A stretch of 64,000 bases of DNA from Solirubrobacter taibaiensis (GTDB lineage: Bacteria > Actinomycetota > Thermoleophilia > Solirubrobacterales > Solirubrobacteraceae): the NCBI GenBank assembly GCA_027587225.1, contig JAPDDQ010000037.1, positions 17,834-81,833 on the forward strand. Direction: 5' to 3'. The position numbers and the translations under genes were made by a program. The notes under the pieces are model-generated. The model ran no database searches and was not told the DNA's origin. It saw only the letters and a list, made by a program, of their open reading frames with translations. Positions 23,840 to 32,481 of the stretch are shown here, piece after piece; positions within the stretch are counted from its first letter, which is position 1; the number at the start of each line of letters is the position of its first letter.

Positions 23840-24679
23840 CTAAGAAGGGAGCGTCGATCCGTGGATCGGCACGCCGAGGAACCGCAGCTTGTCGTGGCTC
23901 TCGGTGCCGGGTGTGGCGGTGTAGACGAGCAGCACCTGCCCCTCGTCGGCGTTGATCAGCACCTGGCACCACAACTCCAGCAATCCGAGCTGCGGGTGCG
24001 CGACGCGCTTCTGCTCGCTGAAGTTCACGGCGATCTCGTGCTCGGCCCAGAGCTCGGCGAACTCGGGACTGTGTTCCTGGAGCTGCGCGAGTAGGTGCAG
24101 CGCGCGCTCGTCGGCTGGATCGCGGGCGAGGACGGCGCGCATGCCGGCCGCATAGACGCGACTGTGGTGCGCGTGATCCTCAGGCGGGTAGATCTCACGC
24201 TCGGCCGGGTCGGTGAACCAGCGGTACCCCAGGTGCCGCGCCATCCCGGTGTGGCGCGTCTGGTCGCCGACCAGCGCGATGGCCAGGTCGTTCTGCACGA
24301 GCGTCACGCCCAGGTCGGACATCACCTGGGCGGGCGTGTCGAGCCGGTCCAGCACGCGCATCAGCGCCGGGTTGACGTGTTCGGTGCGCCGCGCGTGGGG
24401 CGCCGGCGTATGGCCGGCCAGGCGGAGGAGGTGGTCCCGCTCAGGCAGGCTCAGGCGCAGCGCGCGCGCGAGCGCCGTGAGCAACTGCTCGGAGGGCTGC
24501 GGACCGCGTTGTTGCTCCAGGCGCGCGTAGTAGTCGGTGGACATGTGCGCCAGCAGCGCCACCTCCTCGCGCCGCAGCCCCTTCGTACGCCGCCGCTCGC
24601 CAGGCCCGAGACCGACGTCCTCGGGCTGCAGGGCCTCGCGGCGGCGACGCAGGAAGTCGGCCAGCTGCGAGCGATCCAT
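23840..24679 (-). CDS. XRE-type regulator with MmyB-like ligand domain
   Basis: A 279-residue regulator. The N-terminal helix-turn-helix (about 1-75) has the MmyB-family pattern LADFLRRRREALQPEDVGL, GLRREEVALLAHMSTDYYAR and LEQQRGPQPSEQLLTALARA. The C-terminal domain (about 105-270) is the MmyB-like PAS-type pocket, with LVQNDLAIALVGD and NFSEQKRVAHPQLGLLEL. Such proteins sense small hydrophobic molecules, often fatty acids, and regulate an adjacent SDR. It precedes the SDR gene by 28 nt. Confidence 0.9.
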   Translation of the reverse strand: MDRSQLADFLRRRREALQPEDVGLGPGERRRTKGLRREEVALLAHMSTDYYARLEQQRGPQPSEQLLTALARALRLSLPERDHLLRLAGHTPAPHARRTEHVNPALMRVLDRLDTPAQVMSDLGVTLVQNDLAIALVGDQTRHTGMARHLGYRWFTDPAEREIYPPEDHAHHSRVYAAGMRAVLARDPADERALHLLAQLQEHSPEFAELWAEHEIAVNFSEQKRVAHPQLGLLELWCQVLINADEGQVLLVYTATPGTESHDKLRFLGVPIHGSTLPS

Positions 24680-24698
24680 GCGCCCCAGTTAAACACCA

Positions 24699-24723
24699 CC
24701 GCCGCCCCACAAGGGGACGGCGG
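24699..24723 (-). terminator. Terminator between histone-like and MmyB-type genes
   Basis: On the minus strand CCGCCGTCCCC-TTGT-GGGGCGGCGG forms a stem with one bulged base, followed by TGGTGTTT. It separates the histone-like gene from the regulator gene downstream on the same strand. Confidence 0.6.
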
Positions 24724-24750
24724 CTGAGGGAGGAGAGGGTGCTACACACC

Positions 24751-24795
24751 CACTGATGGACTCAGTGAGTCCCGCCGACGGGGTTATGGGTCGGC
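24751..24795. other. Two short hairpins in a 163-nt gap
   Basis: CACTGA-tggac-TCAGTG (24751-24767) and GCCGAC-10 nt-GTCGGC (24774-24795) sit in the non-coding gap between the histone-like gene and the regulator. They may be extra terminator stems. I see no coding frame or riboswitch core here. Confidence 0.4.
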
Positions 24796-24842
24796 AGGCT
24801 TACCCGCGGGAGCGCCCTCTCCGGAGCGCAGCGGGGGAAGAT

Positions 24843-25496
24843 CTACACCAGGGAGGTGACGCGCTCCTTGGCGATCGTGCCGACGCGGCTGGCGGTGGCG
24901 ACGCCGACCTGGGCGACACCCTCGACGCGCGAGGAGACGCCCGCGAGCTGCGCGGTCACGACGTTGTTGCGGCCGGCCGCGTCACGCTCGACGGCGTTGC
25001 GGTTGCGGCGCACGACGCGCTCCAGGCGCGTGCGGGCCTTCTTGACGTCGCGCTCGAGCTGGTTGCGGGCCTTGACACCGCGGCGCTCGTAGCGGCCCTG
25101 GAGCTTGTTGAGCTCCTTCTCGGTCTTCTTGCGGGTGCTGAAGGTGCCGGCGATGGTCGAAGCCGTGCCGACGACGCGGTCGCGCGCCTCCAGCGTGGCG
25201 CCGATGTACGTGAGCGCGGCGCGCTCGGCCAGCGAGATGCCCTGCTCAGCGGTGATGCGAGCGGCCCGCGCCTGGGCCGAAGCGGCCTCGCGCGTCTCGT
25301 TGGTGGCCTGCGTGCGGACGCGACGACCCGTGGTGCGCGACGGCGTGGTGGCCGTGGTGCGGCGCGCGGCCGGCTTGCGCTTGGCGGCGGCGGGCTTGCG
25401 CTTCGCGGCAGCCGCGGGCTTGCGCTTGGCAGCCGCCGGCTTCTTCGAAGCGGTCGTCGTGGAAGTGGTGGTGGAGGTGCTGGTGTTCTCGGCCAT
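24843..25496 (-). CDS. Histone H1-like / basic tail protein
   Basis: A 217-residue basic protein. After a Ser/Thr-rich start, residues about 15-50 are Lys/Ala/Pro repeats of the type KPAAAKRKPAAAAKRKPAA, like eukaryotic H1 tails and the actinobacterial HupB tail. The remainder (about 75-215) is helical with alternating Lys/Arg and Glu (KKTEKELNKLQGRYERRG) and looks like a phasin/HbhA-type coiled domain. It could bind DNA or polyphosphate, or act as a phasin on storage granules. It is monocistronic, with an AT-richer 179-nt upstream region. Confidence 0.65.
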   Translation of the reverse strand: MAENTSTSTTTSTTTASKKPAAAKRKPAAAAKRKPAAAKRKPAARRTTATTPSRTTGRRVRTQATNETREAASAQARAARITAEQGISLAERAALTYIGATLEARDRVVGTASTIAGTFSTRKKTEKELNKLQGRYERRGVKARNQLERDVKKARTRLERVVRRNRNAVERDAAGRNNVVTAQLAGVSSRVEGVAQVGVATASRVGTIAKERVTSLV

Positions 25497-25539
25497 GTGG
25501 CTCTACCCATGCCCTTTCGGTTCGGGTTCTTAAGACTAT

Positions 25540-25564
25540 GTTCGCCTCATCCGAGAGGCCGAAC
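25540..25564. promoter_or_regulatory. Inverted repeat upstream of the histone-like gene
   Basis: GTTCGCCTC, 6 nt, GAGGCCGAAC (one bulged base), about 44 nt before the histone-like start codon, within the AT-richer 179-nt gap 25497-25675. It may be an operator or leader hairpin; the rest of the gap shows nothing clear. Confidence 0.4.
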
Positions 25565-25675
25565 ATATGTACGTAAACCGAAGCCCTGGACGGGTTACAA
25601 CTTGTGCTTCAGTTTGTAGCACTAGCTTGGATACCAGCTGTGAAGCTGCCGTAAACCGGCGATAGTTTGTGCGGA

Positions 25676-26704
25676 TCAGAACGCAGGTTCGACGCGCTCG
25701 GTACGAGCGAGCCATGCCAAGGCGTCATCGAGCTCCGCCACCGTGGGCATCGCCTCGGGCGAGATCCACACGCGGTTGAGCCCTTCGATCCCGGCGTGCG
25801 CGACGACCGCGTCGCAGAACGCCTTGCCCTGCACGTACTGGCGCATCTTGAGGTCCATGCCGATCAGCCGATCCAGGATTTTCAGCAGCCCAGAGCGGTC
25901 CTGGCGGCGTCGGCCGAGCGCGGCGCGCAGGGCGGGCAGGTCGTCGAGGACGTCCGCGCCGACCGCGTCCATGACGTGCTCGGCGTACCCCTCGAGCACC
26001 GCCATGAAGGCCTGCACGCGGTCCAACGTCTCGCGCTTCTCCTCGCCGATCATGACCGTCGCGAGCCCGTCCTCACGGACCCGCTCGACGAGCTTGCGCA
26101 GGTCTGTGACATCCGGCACACGGAAGAACGAGGCCGGGTTCATGCGCACCGCGTCGAGCAGCTCGCGCAGCTGGGCCTGCAGGTACTCGCGCAGCCACGG
26201 GACGCCTCCGAACTGCAGCGCGTGCGTCATCTCGTGCAGCGCGACCCAGCGCAGCAACTGATCGGCGGGCGCGTCGAGCGACTCCGCCGCGTGCGCGAGG
26301 TTGGGCGCGACGAACAGCAGCCGCGCGGGCTGGTCGGGCTCCAGGACGGGGAACTCGTACTGCCCGAGCACGCGCCCGGCGAGGAAGCCGCTGATCGCAC
26401 CCGCCTCGACCGCCATCACCCCGCCGGCCAGGACCCCGAACGGGCCGAGCTTGCCGCCGATCCGGTCCGTGGTGGGCTCGAGCACCGTCTTGAGCGACAC
26501 GAGGTTCGCGTCGATCCAGCCCTGGCGCTCGACCGCCTCGGCGACGGGGACGGGCTGAGCGGCGACGAGGCCGGTGTACGCGGAGACGAGACGCTCGGCC
26601 TCCGCCGCGGGCTCGGCCAGCTGCTCGAACGGCTCCGGGTTGCCGGCGGGCTGCAAATTGGCGACGCCGCGGGCCACGGTGCCGGCGAGCTTCCAGTCGA
26701 TCAC
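25676..26704 (-). CDS. F420-biosynthesis-associated zincin-like protein
   Basis: A 342-residue protein from GTG 26704 (MIDWKLAGTVARGVA). It matches the actinobacterial family annotated as coenzyme-F420-biosynthesis-associated or zinc-dependent metalloprotease (TIGR03624/TIGR03883 type). The N-terminal LVSAYTGL and GRVLGQYEFPVLEP blocks and the zinc-protease helix ALHEMTHALQFGGVPWL with HExxH are visible. Whether it is an active protease is unknown; F420 association in the family comes from phylogenetic co-occurrence. It lies downstream of the inositol-monophosphatase-like gene on the same strand (34 nt gap). Confidence 0.82.
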   Translation of the reverse strand: MIDWKLAGTVARGVANLQPAGNPEPFEQLAEPAAEAERLVSAYTGLVAAQPVPVAEAVERQGWIDANLVSLKTVLEPTTDRIGGKLGPFGVLAGGVMAVEAGAISGFLAGRVLGQYEFPVLEPDQPARLLFVAPNLAHAAESLDAPADQLLRWVALHEMTHALQFGGVPWLREYLQAQLRELLDAVRMNPASFFRVPDVTDLRKLVERVREDGLATVMIGEEKRETLDRVQAFMAVLEGYAEHVMDAVGADVLDDLPALRAALGRRRQDRSGLLKILDRLIGMDLKMRQYVQGKAFCDAVVAHAGIEGLNRVWISPEAMPTVAELDDALAWLARTERVEPAF

Positions 26705-26738
26705 CTGGTCCAGGATGCCAGGCGATCCCAGGCGCGAC

Positions 26739-27581
26739 CTAAGGCCAGGCCGGGACTCGGCGCACGGACGCGAGTCCCTCGGGCGTGCGCGCGGCGATCA
26801 CCGGCGAACGCGGCTCGAGGTCGAGCGGCGCGGCGAGGGGATCGTCGTACGCGATGAACTCCAGGAGCCCGCCCGCTTCGCGCACGATCAGCTGCGCCGC
26901 GGCGGCGTCGACCGCGCGGCAGCGCTTCAAGGACGCCATCGCGTCGAACCGCCCGGCCGCGACCTGGCACAGCGACACGGCGATCGCGCCGATCGCGCGC
27001 AGCCGGTGCGCGGTGTCCGCGAGTGCGTCGGCGGACTGCACCACCCAGCGCGGGTCCGCGGACTCGATCCCGAGCACCTCGAGCTTGCCGTCGGCCGTCC
27101 GGCGCTCGCCGATCGAGCAGTCGAGTGCGACGCCGTCGAGCTGGGCGCCCTCGCCGCGGGTCGCCATCCACTCCTCGTCGGGCCCGAAGTCCTGCACGAA
27201 TCCGAACACCACGTCAGCCATGGTTGACCCCTCGGCGACCGCGACCGAGAGCGCAAAGTGCGGGAGTCCGCGCTTGGCGTTGGTGGAGCCGTCGATCGGG
27301 TCGATCACGACGAGCAGGTCCGGGTCGCCGAAGTCCACGACGCCGGCTTCCTCGCTGACGGCGGTGAACCGCGCGCCCGCGTCGTGGAGCTTCTGCAGCT
27401 CCGCGAAGACCACGTCCTCGGCCATCTGGTCGATCTCGAGCGTCTGGTCACCGCCCCCGCCGGTCGAGCCGGTCTCGATCACCCGCTCGGCGATCGTCGG
27501 CTTGTCGGCGAGCATCAGCCGGATCGCCTCGGCGGATCGCCGACACGCTCCAAGCCAGTCAGGGGCAGAGTCGGCGGCCAT
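26739..27581 (-). CDS. Inositol-monophosphatase family phosphatase
   Basis: A 280-residue lithium-sensitive-type phosphatase. Metal-binding motifs are VSEEAG (Glu), VVIDPIDGSTNAKRG (Asp-x-Ile/Leu-Asp-Gly-Thr/Ser pattern) and, near the C-terminus, RAVDAAAAQLIVREAGG where W-D is usually found. The A-V-D variant is seen in some fructose-bisphosphatase/IMPase relatives. Possible substrates include inositol phosphates, histidinol phosphate or adenosine bisphosphate; context does not decide. Divergent from the helicase gene with 20 nt between starts. Confidence 0.88.
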   Translation of the reverse strand: MAADSAPDWLGACRRSAEAIRLMLADKPTIAERVIETGSTGGGGDQTLEIDQMAEDVVFAELQKLHDAGARFTAVSEEAGVVDFGDPDLLVVIDPIDGSTNAKRGLPHFALSVAVAEGSTMADVVFGFVQDFGPDEEWMATRGEGAQLDGVALDCSIGERRTADGKLEVLGIESADPRWVVQSADALADTAHRLRAIGAIAVSLCQVAAGRFDAMASLKRCRAVDAAAAQLIVREAGGLLEFIAYDDPLAAPLDLEPRSPVIAARTPEGLASVRRVPAWP

Positions 27582-27601
27582 GTGAGGCCTATCCTACGGC
27601 G

Positions 27602-30600
27602 GTGCCCACGCTGCTCGTGCCGACCTCCGCCCAGCGCGAGGCCGTCGAGCACCTCGGCGGCCCGCTGCTCGTGCTCGGTGGCGCCGGGACGGGCAAGACG
27701 ACGGCCCTCGTCGAGCGTTTCGCGCAGCTCGCCCAGGACCTTCCCGCCGATTCGCTGCTGGCGCTCACGCTGGACGCGGACCCGCTACGGGAGCGGATCG
27801 AGGCGCGGCTCACCGTCCCGTACGACGAGTTGACGGTCACGACGTTCGGCGGTCTGTGCGCCCGCCTGCTGCGCGACGAGGCGCTGGAGGCCGGGATCGA
27901 CCCGTTCGCCACGCCGGTGTCCGCCGCGGACCGGCTGGCGATGCTGCTCGAGCACATCAACGCGCTCCCGCTGCGCCACCACGACCTGCGCGGCAACCCC
28001 AGCGCGGCGCTGGGCGAGATCGTCCGCCGCGTCGATCATTTGAAGGAGGAGCTCGTCTCCGCCGCGGACTACCGCGCGTGGGCCGCCCGGCTCCCCGAGG
28101 ACGCGCACGGGGCGCGCGAGCGGGAGTTCGCAGCGCTGTTCGGCGCCCACGACGGGCTGCTGAGCCAGGCGGGCGCGCTGGACGCCGGCGACCTCGTCCT
28201 GTTCGCCTTCCGGCTGCTGCGCGAGAAGCCGCACGTGCGCTCGCGTCTTGCCGCGCGCTACCGGCACGTGCTGATCGACGAGTTGCAGGACGCCAGCTTC
28301 GCCCAGGGCCTGCTGTTGCGGCTGCTGGTGGCCGAGCACGGCGGGATCAGCGCGTTCGCCGACGACGACCAGGCCATCCACCGCTACCGCGGCGCCGCGA
28401 CGAAGAACATCCGCGACTTCCGGGCTGAGTGGCCGCTCGCGAAGGTCGTACGGCTGGAGACGTCGCTGCGCTCCTCACGGCGTGTGGTGGAGGCGGCGCA
28501 GGCCGTCGTCGCGCCGATCGCGGACCGGCTGGACAAGGTGGTCGGCGCGCGCGACGAGGGCGGCGAGGTCGCGTTCTGGCGCTGCGCGTCCGAGCGCGCG
28601 CAGGCCCAGTCGGTGGCGGCGGACGTGGAGCGGCTGATCGCGCGCGGCGCGTGCGCGCCGGAGGACATCTGCGTGCTCGTGCGTTCGGTCCGGGCCGAGG
28701 GGCAAGCGGTGGCGGTGGCGTTCGAGGAGCGCGCCGTCCCCTACTTCTTGAGCGGCGCCGCGGCGTTCTTCCAGCGCGCCGAGGTGCGCGACCTGATCGC
28801 GTGGCTGCGCCTGTTGATCGACCCGGGCGACGCGGGCGCGGTGGTGCGCGCGCTGGCTCGCTCGCCGGTGGAGCTGCGCGCGATCGACCTCGCGCGGGTG
28901 ACGCAGATCGCGCGCCGGCGCAAGCTGGACATGGTCGCGGCGCTCTCGGCGGCGCTCGAGTCGCCGCAGATCGGACCGGAGGCGCGCGACCGCATCCACA
29001 TCTTCCTCAAGCTCTACCGGTCCGCCGCGGGCGCGATCGACACCACGCGCCCCGACCTGTACGTGCACCGCCTGATCGAGCGGCTCGGCCTGCGCCAGCA
29101 GCTGCTGTTCGCGGCCACGACCGAGGTGGTCGAGCGACTGCGCAACCTGGCGCGCTTCGCGGAGCTGGCGGCGCAGTACGTGCGACGCGCACCGCAGGCC
29201 ACGGCACGGGAGTTCGCGCGCTCGATCGCGGCCGTTGCCGACGCCGGCCTGCGCGAGGAGGAGGCGACGAGCCCCGAGGCCGCCCGGGGCGTGCGCGTGA
29301 TGACGATGCACGACGCGAAGGGCCACGAGTTCGAGCACGTCTTCGTGCTGGGCCTCATGAGCGCGCGGATGCCTGGTCCGCGGCGGCAGACGCTGGAGCC
29401 GATCGCGGACGCGTTGCTCAAGGAGGCCGTGCCGCCCGCGTCGCGCGAGACGCACGCCGCCGGGATGCGGCGGCTCCTGCACGTGGCGATGACGCGGGCG
29501 CGCACGCGGCTCGTGCTCGCCTACCCGGAGAAGACGGACCGCGGTGCGGTGCAGCAGCCGTCGGCCTTCGCCGAGGAGGCGCGGGTCGCGGTCGGGGGCG
29601 AGTGGGAGGCACGCGAGGAGGAGCTGTTCGGGCCCACGGAGACGCTGCAGTCCACGTTCCGGCTGCTGCGTGACGAGCTGCTCACGACGGTCGGGGAGGT
29701 CGGCGGGCGCCTCGGCGAGCTGCGGTTCGACACCGATCTGGACGTCAGCCACGCCGTCGTGCGGTACATGGAGCTGCTCAAGCTCAGCGCGTTGCTGGAG
29801 CGGACCCGGTCCGGGGAGCTGTCGGTGGAGGAGGCGCTGCCGGACATCAACGTGCGGCTCCTGCAGGCGTCGACGAGCGAGCAGCGCGAGATCTTCGAGA
29901 CGAGCGCCCTGGACGAGTACCTGCTCGACGCCGAGCGCGACGAGACGGCGCGGGCGCGGGCCGTGGCCAAGCGCAACGAGCCGTCGCTGGAGCCGTTCCT
30001 CCCGCGCCGGGGCGACGGCCTGCTGCTGTCCGCCACCGACATCGAGAGCTACCGGACCTGTCCTTTGAAGTACAAGTTCGCGCGCGTGTTCCGGATTCCG
30101 AGCGAGCCGACGATGAACCAGCGCTTCGGCATCCTCGTCCACCAGGTACTTGAGCGCTACCACGGCGCAACCGGCGCCGGCCTGCCCGAGCTGCTCGGGC
30201 TGCTGGAGGCGGGCTGGCGACGCGGCGGCTTTGGCGATTCTGAGGAGGAGCGCCAGTTCCGGACGAAGGCGACGGCCGCGCTCGTCCGCTACCACGACCG
30301 CTTCAAGGAGGAGGAGGGCGAGCCCGTGTGGTTCGAGCGCTCCTTCCAGTTCCGGATGGGCAAGCACCTGCTGCGCGGGCGCGTGGACCGCGTCGACCGG
30401 CTCCCGGACGGCGGCTACGAGCTCATCGACTACAAGACCGGGCGCCCGAAGACCGCGACGCAGCTGCGCGAGGACGTGCAGCTGTCGCTGTACGCGGTGG
30501 GCGCGCGCGAGTCCTGGGAGCTGGACGCCGCCTCGCAGTCCTACTACTACGTGCTCGACGACGAGAAGGTGCCCGTCGAGCGGGGCGAGGCCGACCGCGA

Positions 30601-30727
30601 CTGGATCACCGAGACCGTGATGACGGTCGCCGACGGCATCCAGTCACAGGGCTTCGAGCCGACGCCCTCGTGGAGCGCCTGCTCGATGTGTGACTACCGG
30701 ATCGCCTGTCCGGCGGCCGAGCGCTAA
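27602..30727 (+). CDS. UvrD/Rep-type helicase fused to a PD-(D/E)XK nuclease with Fe-S cysteines
   Basis: A 1041-residue protein from GTG 27602. Helicase superfamily 1 motifs: Walker A GGAGTGKTT (about 20-28), VLIDELQDAS, FADDDQAIHRYRGA, and motif VI LLHVAMTRARTRLVLAYPE. The C-terminal 240 residues are a RecB/Cas4-like nuclease: YRTCPLKYKFARVF (first Cys), RVDRVDRLPDGGYELIDYKT with the catalytic D and D-x-K, and CSMCDYRIAC completing a four-cysteine AddB-type Fe-S site. Actinobacteria carry two related AdnA/AdnB-like helicase-nucleases that act together; no second subunit is adjacent here. Probable role in double-strand-break end processing. Confidence 0.9.
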   Translation: MPTLLVPTSAQREAVEHLGGPLLVLGGAGTGKTTALVERFAQLAQDLPADSLLALTLDADPLRERIEARLTVPYDELTVTTFGGLCARLLRDEALEAGIDPFATPVSAADRLAMLLEHINALPLRHHDLRGNPSAALGEIVRRVDHLKEELVSAADYRAWAARLPEDAHGAREREFAALFGAHDGLLSQAGALDAGDLVLFAFRLLREKPHVRSRLAARYRHVLIDELQDASFAQGLLLRLLVAEHGGISAFADDDQAIHRYRGAATKNIRDFRAEWPLAKVVRLETSLRSSRRVVEAAQAVVAPIADRLDKVVGARDEGGEVAFWRCASERAQAQSVAADVERLIARGACAPEDICVLVRSVRAEGQAVAVAFEERAVPYFLSGAAAFFQRAEVRDLIAWLRLLIDPGDAGAVVRALARSPVELRAIDLARVTQIARRRKLDMVAALSAALESPQIGPEARDRIHIFLKLYRSAAGAIDTTRPDLYVHRLIERLGLRQQLLFAATTEVVERLRNLARFAELAAQYVRRAPQATAREFARSIAAVADAGLREEEATSPEAARGVRVMTMHDAKGHEFEHVFVLGLMSARMPGPRRQTLEPIADALLKEAVPPASRETHAAGMRRLLHVAMTRARTRLVLAYPEKTDRGAVQQPSAFAEEARVAVGGEWEAREEELFGPTETLQSTFRLLRDELLTTVGEVGGRLGELRFDTDLDVSHAVVRYMELLKLSALLERTRSGELSVEEALPDINVRLLQASTSEQREIFETSALDEYLLDAERDETARARAVAKRNEPSLEPFLPRRGDGLLLSATDIESYRTCPLKYKFARVFRIPSEPTMNQRFGILVHQVLERYHGATGAGLPELLGLLEAGWRRGGFGDSEEERQFRTKATAALVRYHDRFKEEEGEPVWFERSFQFRMGKHLLRGRVDRVDRLPDGGYELIDYKTGRPKTATQLREDVQLSLYAVGARESWELDAASQSYYYVLDDEKVPVERGEADRDWITETVMTVADGIQSQGFEPTPSWSACSMCDYRIACPAAER

Positions 30728-31596
30728 GCGTCGGACCCGCGCTGCCTGAGGAAGCGCTGGAACTCGCGCGCGATCACGTCGCCGCTCGGCAGCGAGCCGG
30801 GGTCGGGGCGGCCGGACTCCTCGTCCGCGGCACGCTCCAGGCGCTCGACGAAGGCCTGCACGTCGGGATCGAGCTCGACGGCGCGGGACACCTGCGACTC
30901 GTACTCGCCCGCCGCGTCCTCCAGGTCCGTGGCGTCGACGGTCACGCCGACGAGCGATTCGAGCCGCCGCAGCAGCGCCAGCGCGCCCTTCGGGTTCGGC
31001 GCCACCGCCACGTAGTGCGGCACGGCCGCCCACAGGGAGGCGGCGGGCAGGCCGGCGTCGGTGAAGGCTTGATGGAGCACGCCGACGATGCCGGTCGGGC
31101 CCTCGTAGGTCGGCGGCGTCAGCGCGAGGCGCTCCACGAGGCCTGGATCGGAGGCGTGCGCGGTGACCGACACCGGGCGGCTGTGCGGGACGTCCGCCAG
31201 CAACGCGCCGAGCAGGACCGCCATCTGGACGCCGAGTGCCTCGGCCAGGTCCACCACCGTGCGGCTGAACGCCTTCCAGCGGAAGGCGGGCTCCGGGCCC
31301 GACAGCAGGATCAAATCGCGCGGCGCCCGCGGGATGCGGACCGCATGGACCTCGAACTCCGGCCAGTCGATCGTCCGCGTGACCCCGTCCTCCAGCCGCA
31401 CCGTCGGGCGCGTGGTCTGGAAGTCGACGAACTCCTCCGGGTCGATGCTCGCGAACGACTCCGCCCCGAGGCTGCCGGCCACGAACGCCAACGCCGAAGT
31501 GGCGGACTCACCCGCGTCGTTCCAGCCCTTGAAGGCGCACACCAGCGCTGGGGCTCGTAGACCGTCGGGGCGTCGCTCCCAGCGCAGCGGGTGCAT
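30724..31596 (-). CDS. PAC2-family (proteasome-assembly-chaperone-like) protein
   Basis: A 290-residue protein of the PAC2 family (APALVCAFKGWNDAGESATS at the N-terminus, then SGPEPAFRWKAFSRTVVDLA, LLGALLADVPHSRPV, YEGPTGIVGVLHQA). In actinobacteria this family accompanies proteasome and Pup genes or stands alone; its bacterial function is not settled, and none of those genes is in the window. The start ATG 31596 shares bases with the opposite-strand ATG of the YhaM-like gene. The 3' end overlaps the helicase-nuclease stop by 4 nt. Confidence 0.85.
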   Translation of the reverse strand: MHPLRWERRPDGLRAPALVCAFKGWNDAGESATSALAFVAGSLGAESFASIDPEEFVDFQTTRPTVRLEDGVTRTIDWPEFEVHAVRIPRAPRDLILLSGPEPAFRWKAFSRTVVDLAEALGVQMAVLLGALLADVPHSRPVSVTAHASDPGLVERLALTPPTYEGPTGIVGVLHQAFTDAGLPAASLWAAVPHYVAVAPNPKGALALLRRLESLVGVTVDATDLEDAAGEYESQVSRAVELDPDVQAFVERLERAADEESGRPDPGSLPSGDVIAREFQRFLRQRGSDA

Positions 31597-32476
31597 GAGT
31601 TCACGGTACCGCGTCAGTATTGGGGCCATCACGACGATCGCCTCACTCCGCGCGGGAGACCCCGTCGACGCCGTCTTCGCCTGCTCGCGCAAGGATCGGC
31701 TGACGGCGCGCTCCGGCTCGCCCTACCTCGCGCTCGAGTTCCGCGACAAGACGGGCACGATCGCGGGCCGCGCCTTTCGCGACGCCGACGTGCTCGCGGG
31801 CCGCTTCGAGAAGGGCGACCTCGTCCGGGTGGAGGGGCGCGTCGAGCGCTTCCGCGACGAGCTTCAACTCGAGGTCCGCGGCGTCACCAAGGCCGAGACC
31901 ACCGACCCCACCTCGTTCCTCCCGGTCGCCTATCGGGACCTGGACGAGCTCGACGGCTTCCTCGAGCACCTGGCGCGCGAGGTCCACGATCCCGCGTACC
32001 GGGCCTTCTTGGATCGTGTTCTGGGCGACGCCGCGTTGCGGGCCGAGTGGCGCCGTGCGCCGTGCACGCGCGCCGGCCACCACGCCTACCTCGGCGGGCT
32101 GCTGGAGCACACCGTCGCGGTCGGGACGCTCGCGCTGGAGGCCTGCCAGCTCCACCCGCGTCTCAATTCGGACCTGCTGGTATGCGCGGCGCTGGTGCAC
32201 GACCTCGGCAAGACGCGCGAGTTCGTGTACGGCGCCGAGATCGGCCTGTCGGATGAGGGGCGGCTACTCGGCCATCTGGTCCTGGGCCAGCGGTTGTTGG
32301 ATGGGTACGAGCTCCCGGACGACCGGCGCCTGGCCTTGATGCACTGCGTGCTCGGCCACCACGGGGCCGACGGGTTGCCGGGGCGCCGGTTCGGGTCGGC
32401 CGAGGCGCTCGCGCTGTACCGGCTCAATGCTCTGGACGCCTCCGTGAAGGGCGCGTTGGAGCACGGGTTGCCGTGA
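31595..32476 (+). CDS. OB-fold and HD-domain 3'-5' exoribonuclease (YhaM-like)
   Basis: About 293 residues from ATG 31595. Residues about 10-100 form an OB-fold (SPYLALEFRDKTGTIAGRAF, GDLVRVEGRVERFRDELQLE). Residues about 160-280 form an HD phosphohydrolase with HHAYLGGLLEHTVAVG, LVCAALVHDLGKTREF (the HD pair near 202) and MHCVLGHHG. This architecture matches YhaM/CBF1, a 3'-5' exoribonuclease active on RNA and DNA. The start is not certain: an ATT at 31619 is also possible. It is followed by the large non-coding repeat element. Confidence 0.85.
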   Translation: MSSRYRVSIGAITTIASLRAGDPVDAVFACSRKDRLTARSGSPYLALEFRDKTGTIAGRAFRDADVLAGRFEKGDLVRVEGRVERFRDELQLEVRGVTKAETTDPTSFLPVAYRDLDELDGFLEHLAREVHDPAYRAFLDRVLGDAALRAEWRRAPCTRAGHHAYLGGLLEHTVAVGTLALEACQLHPRLNSDLLVCAALVHDLGKTREFVYGAEIGLSDEGRLLGHLVLGQRLLDGYELPDDRRLALMHCVLGHHGADGLPGRRFGSAEALALYRLNALDASVKGALEHGLP

Positions 32477-32481
32477 ACGGC

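Noticed and set aside
24740..24842. Possible riboswitch in the gap with several hairpins
   Set aside because: It lies downstream of the histone-like gene, not in a leader before a metabolic or transport gene, and no known aptamer core could be recognised.
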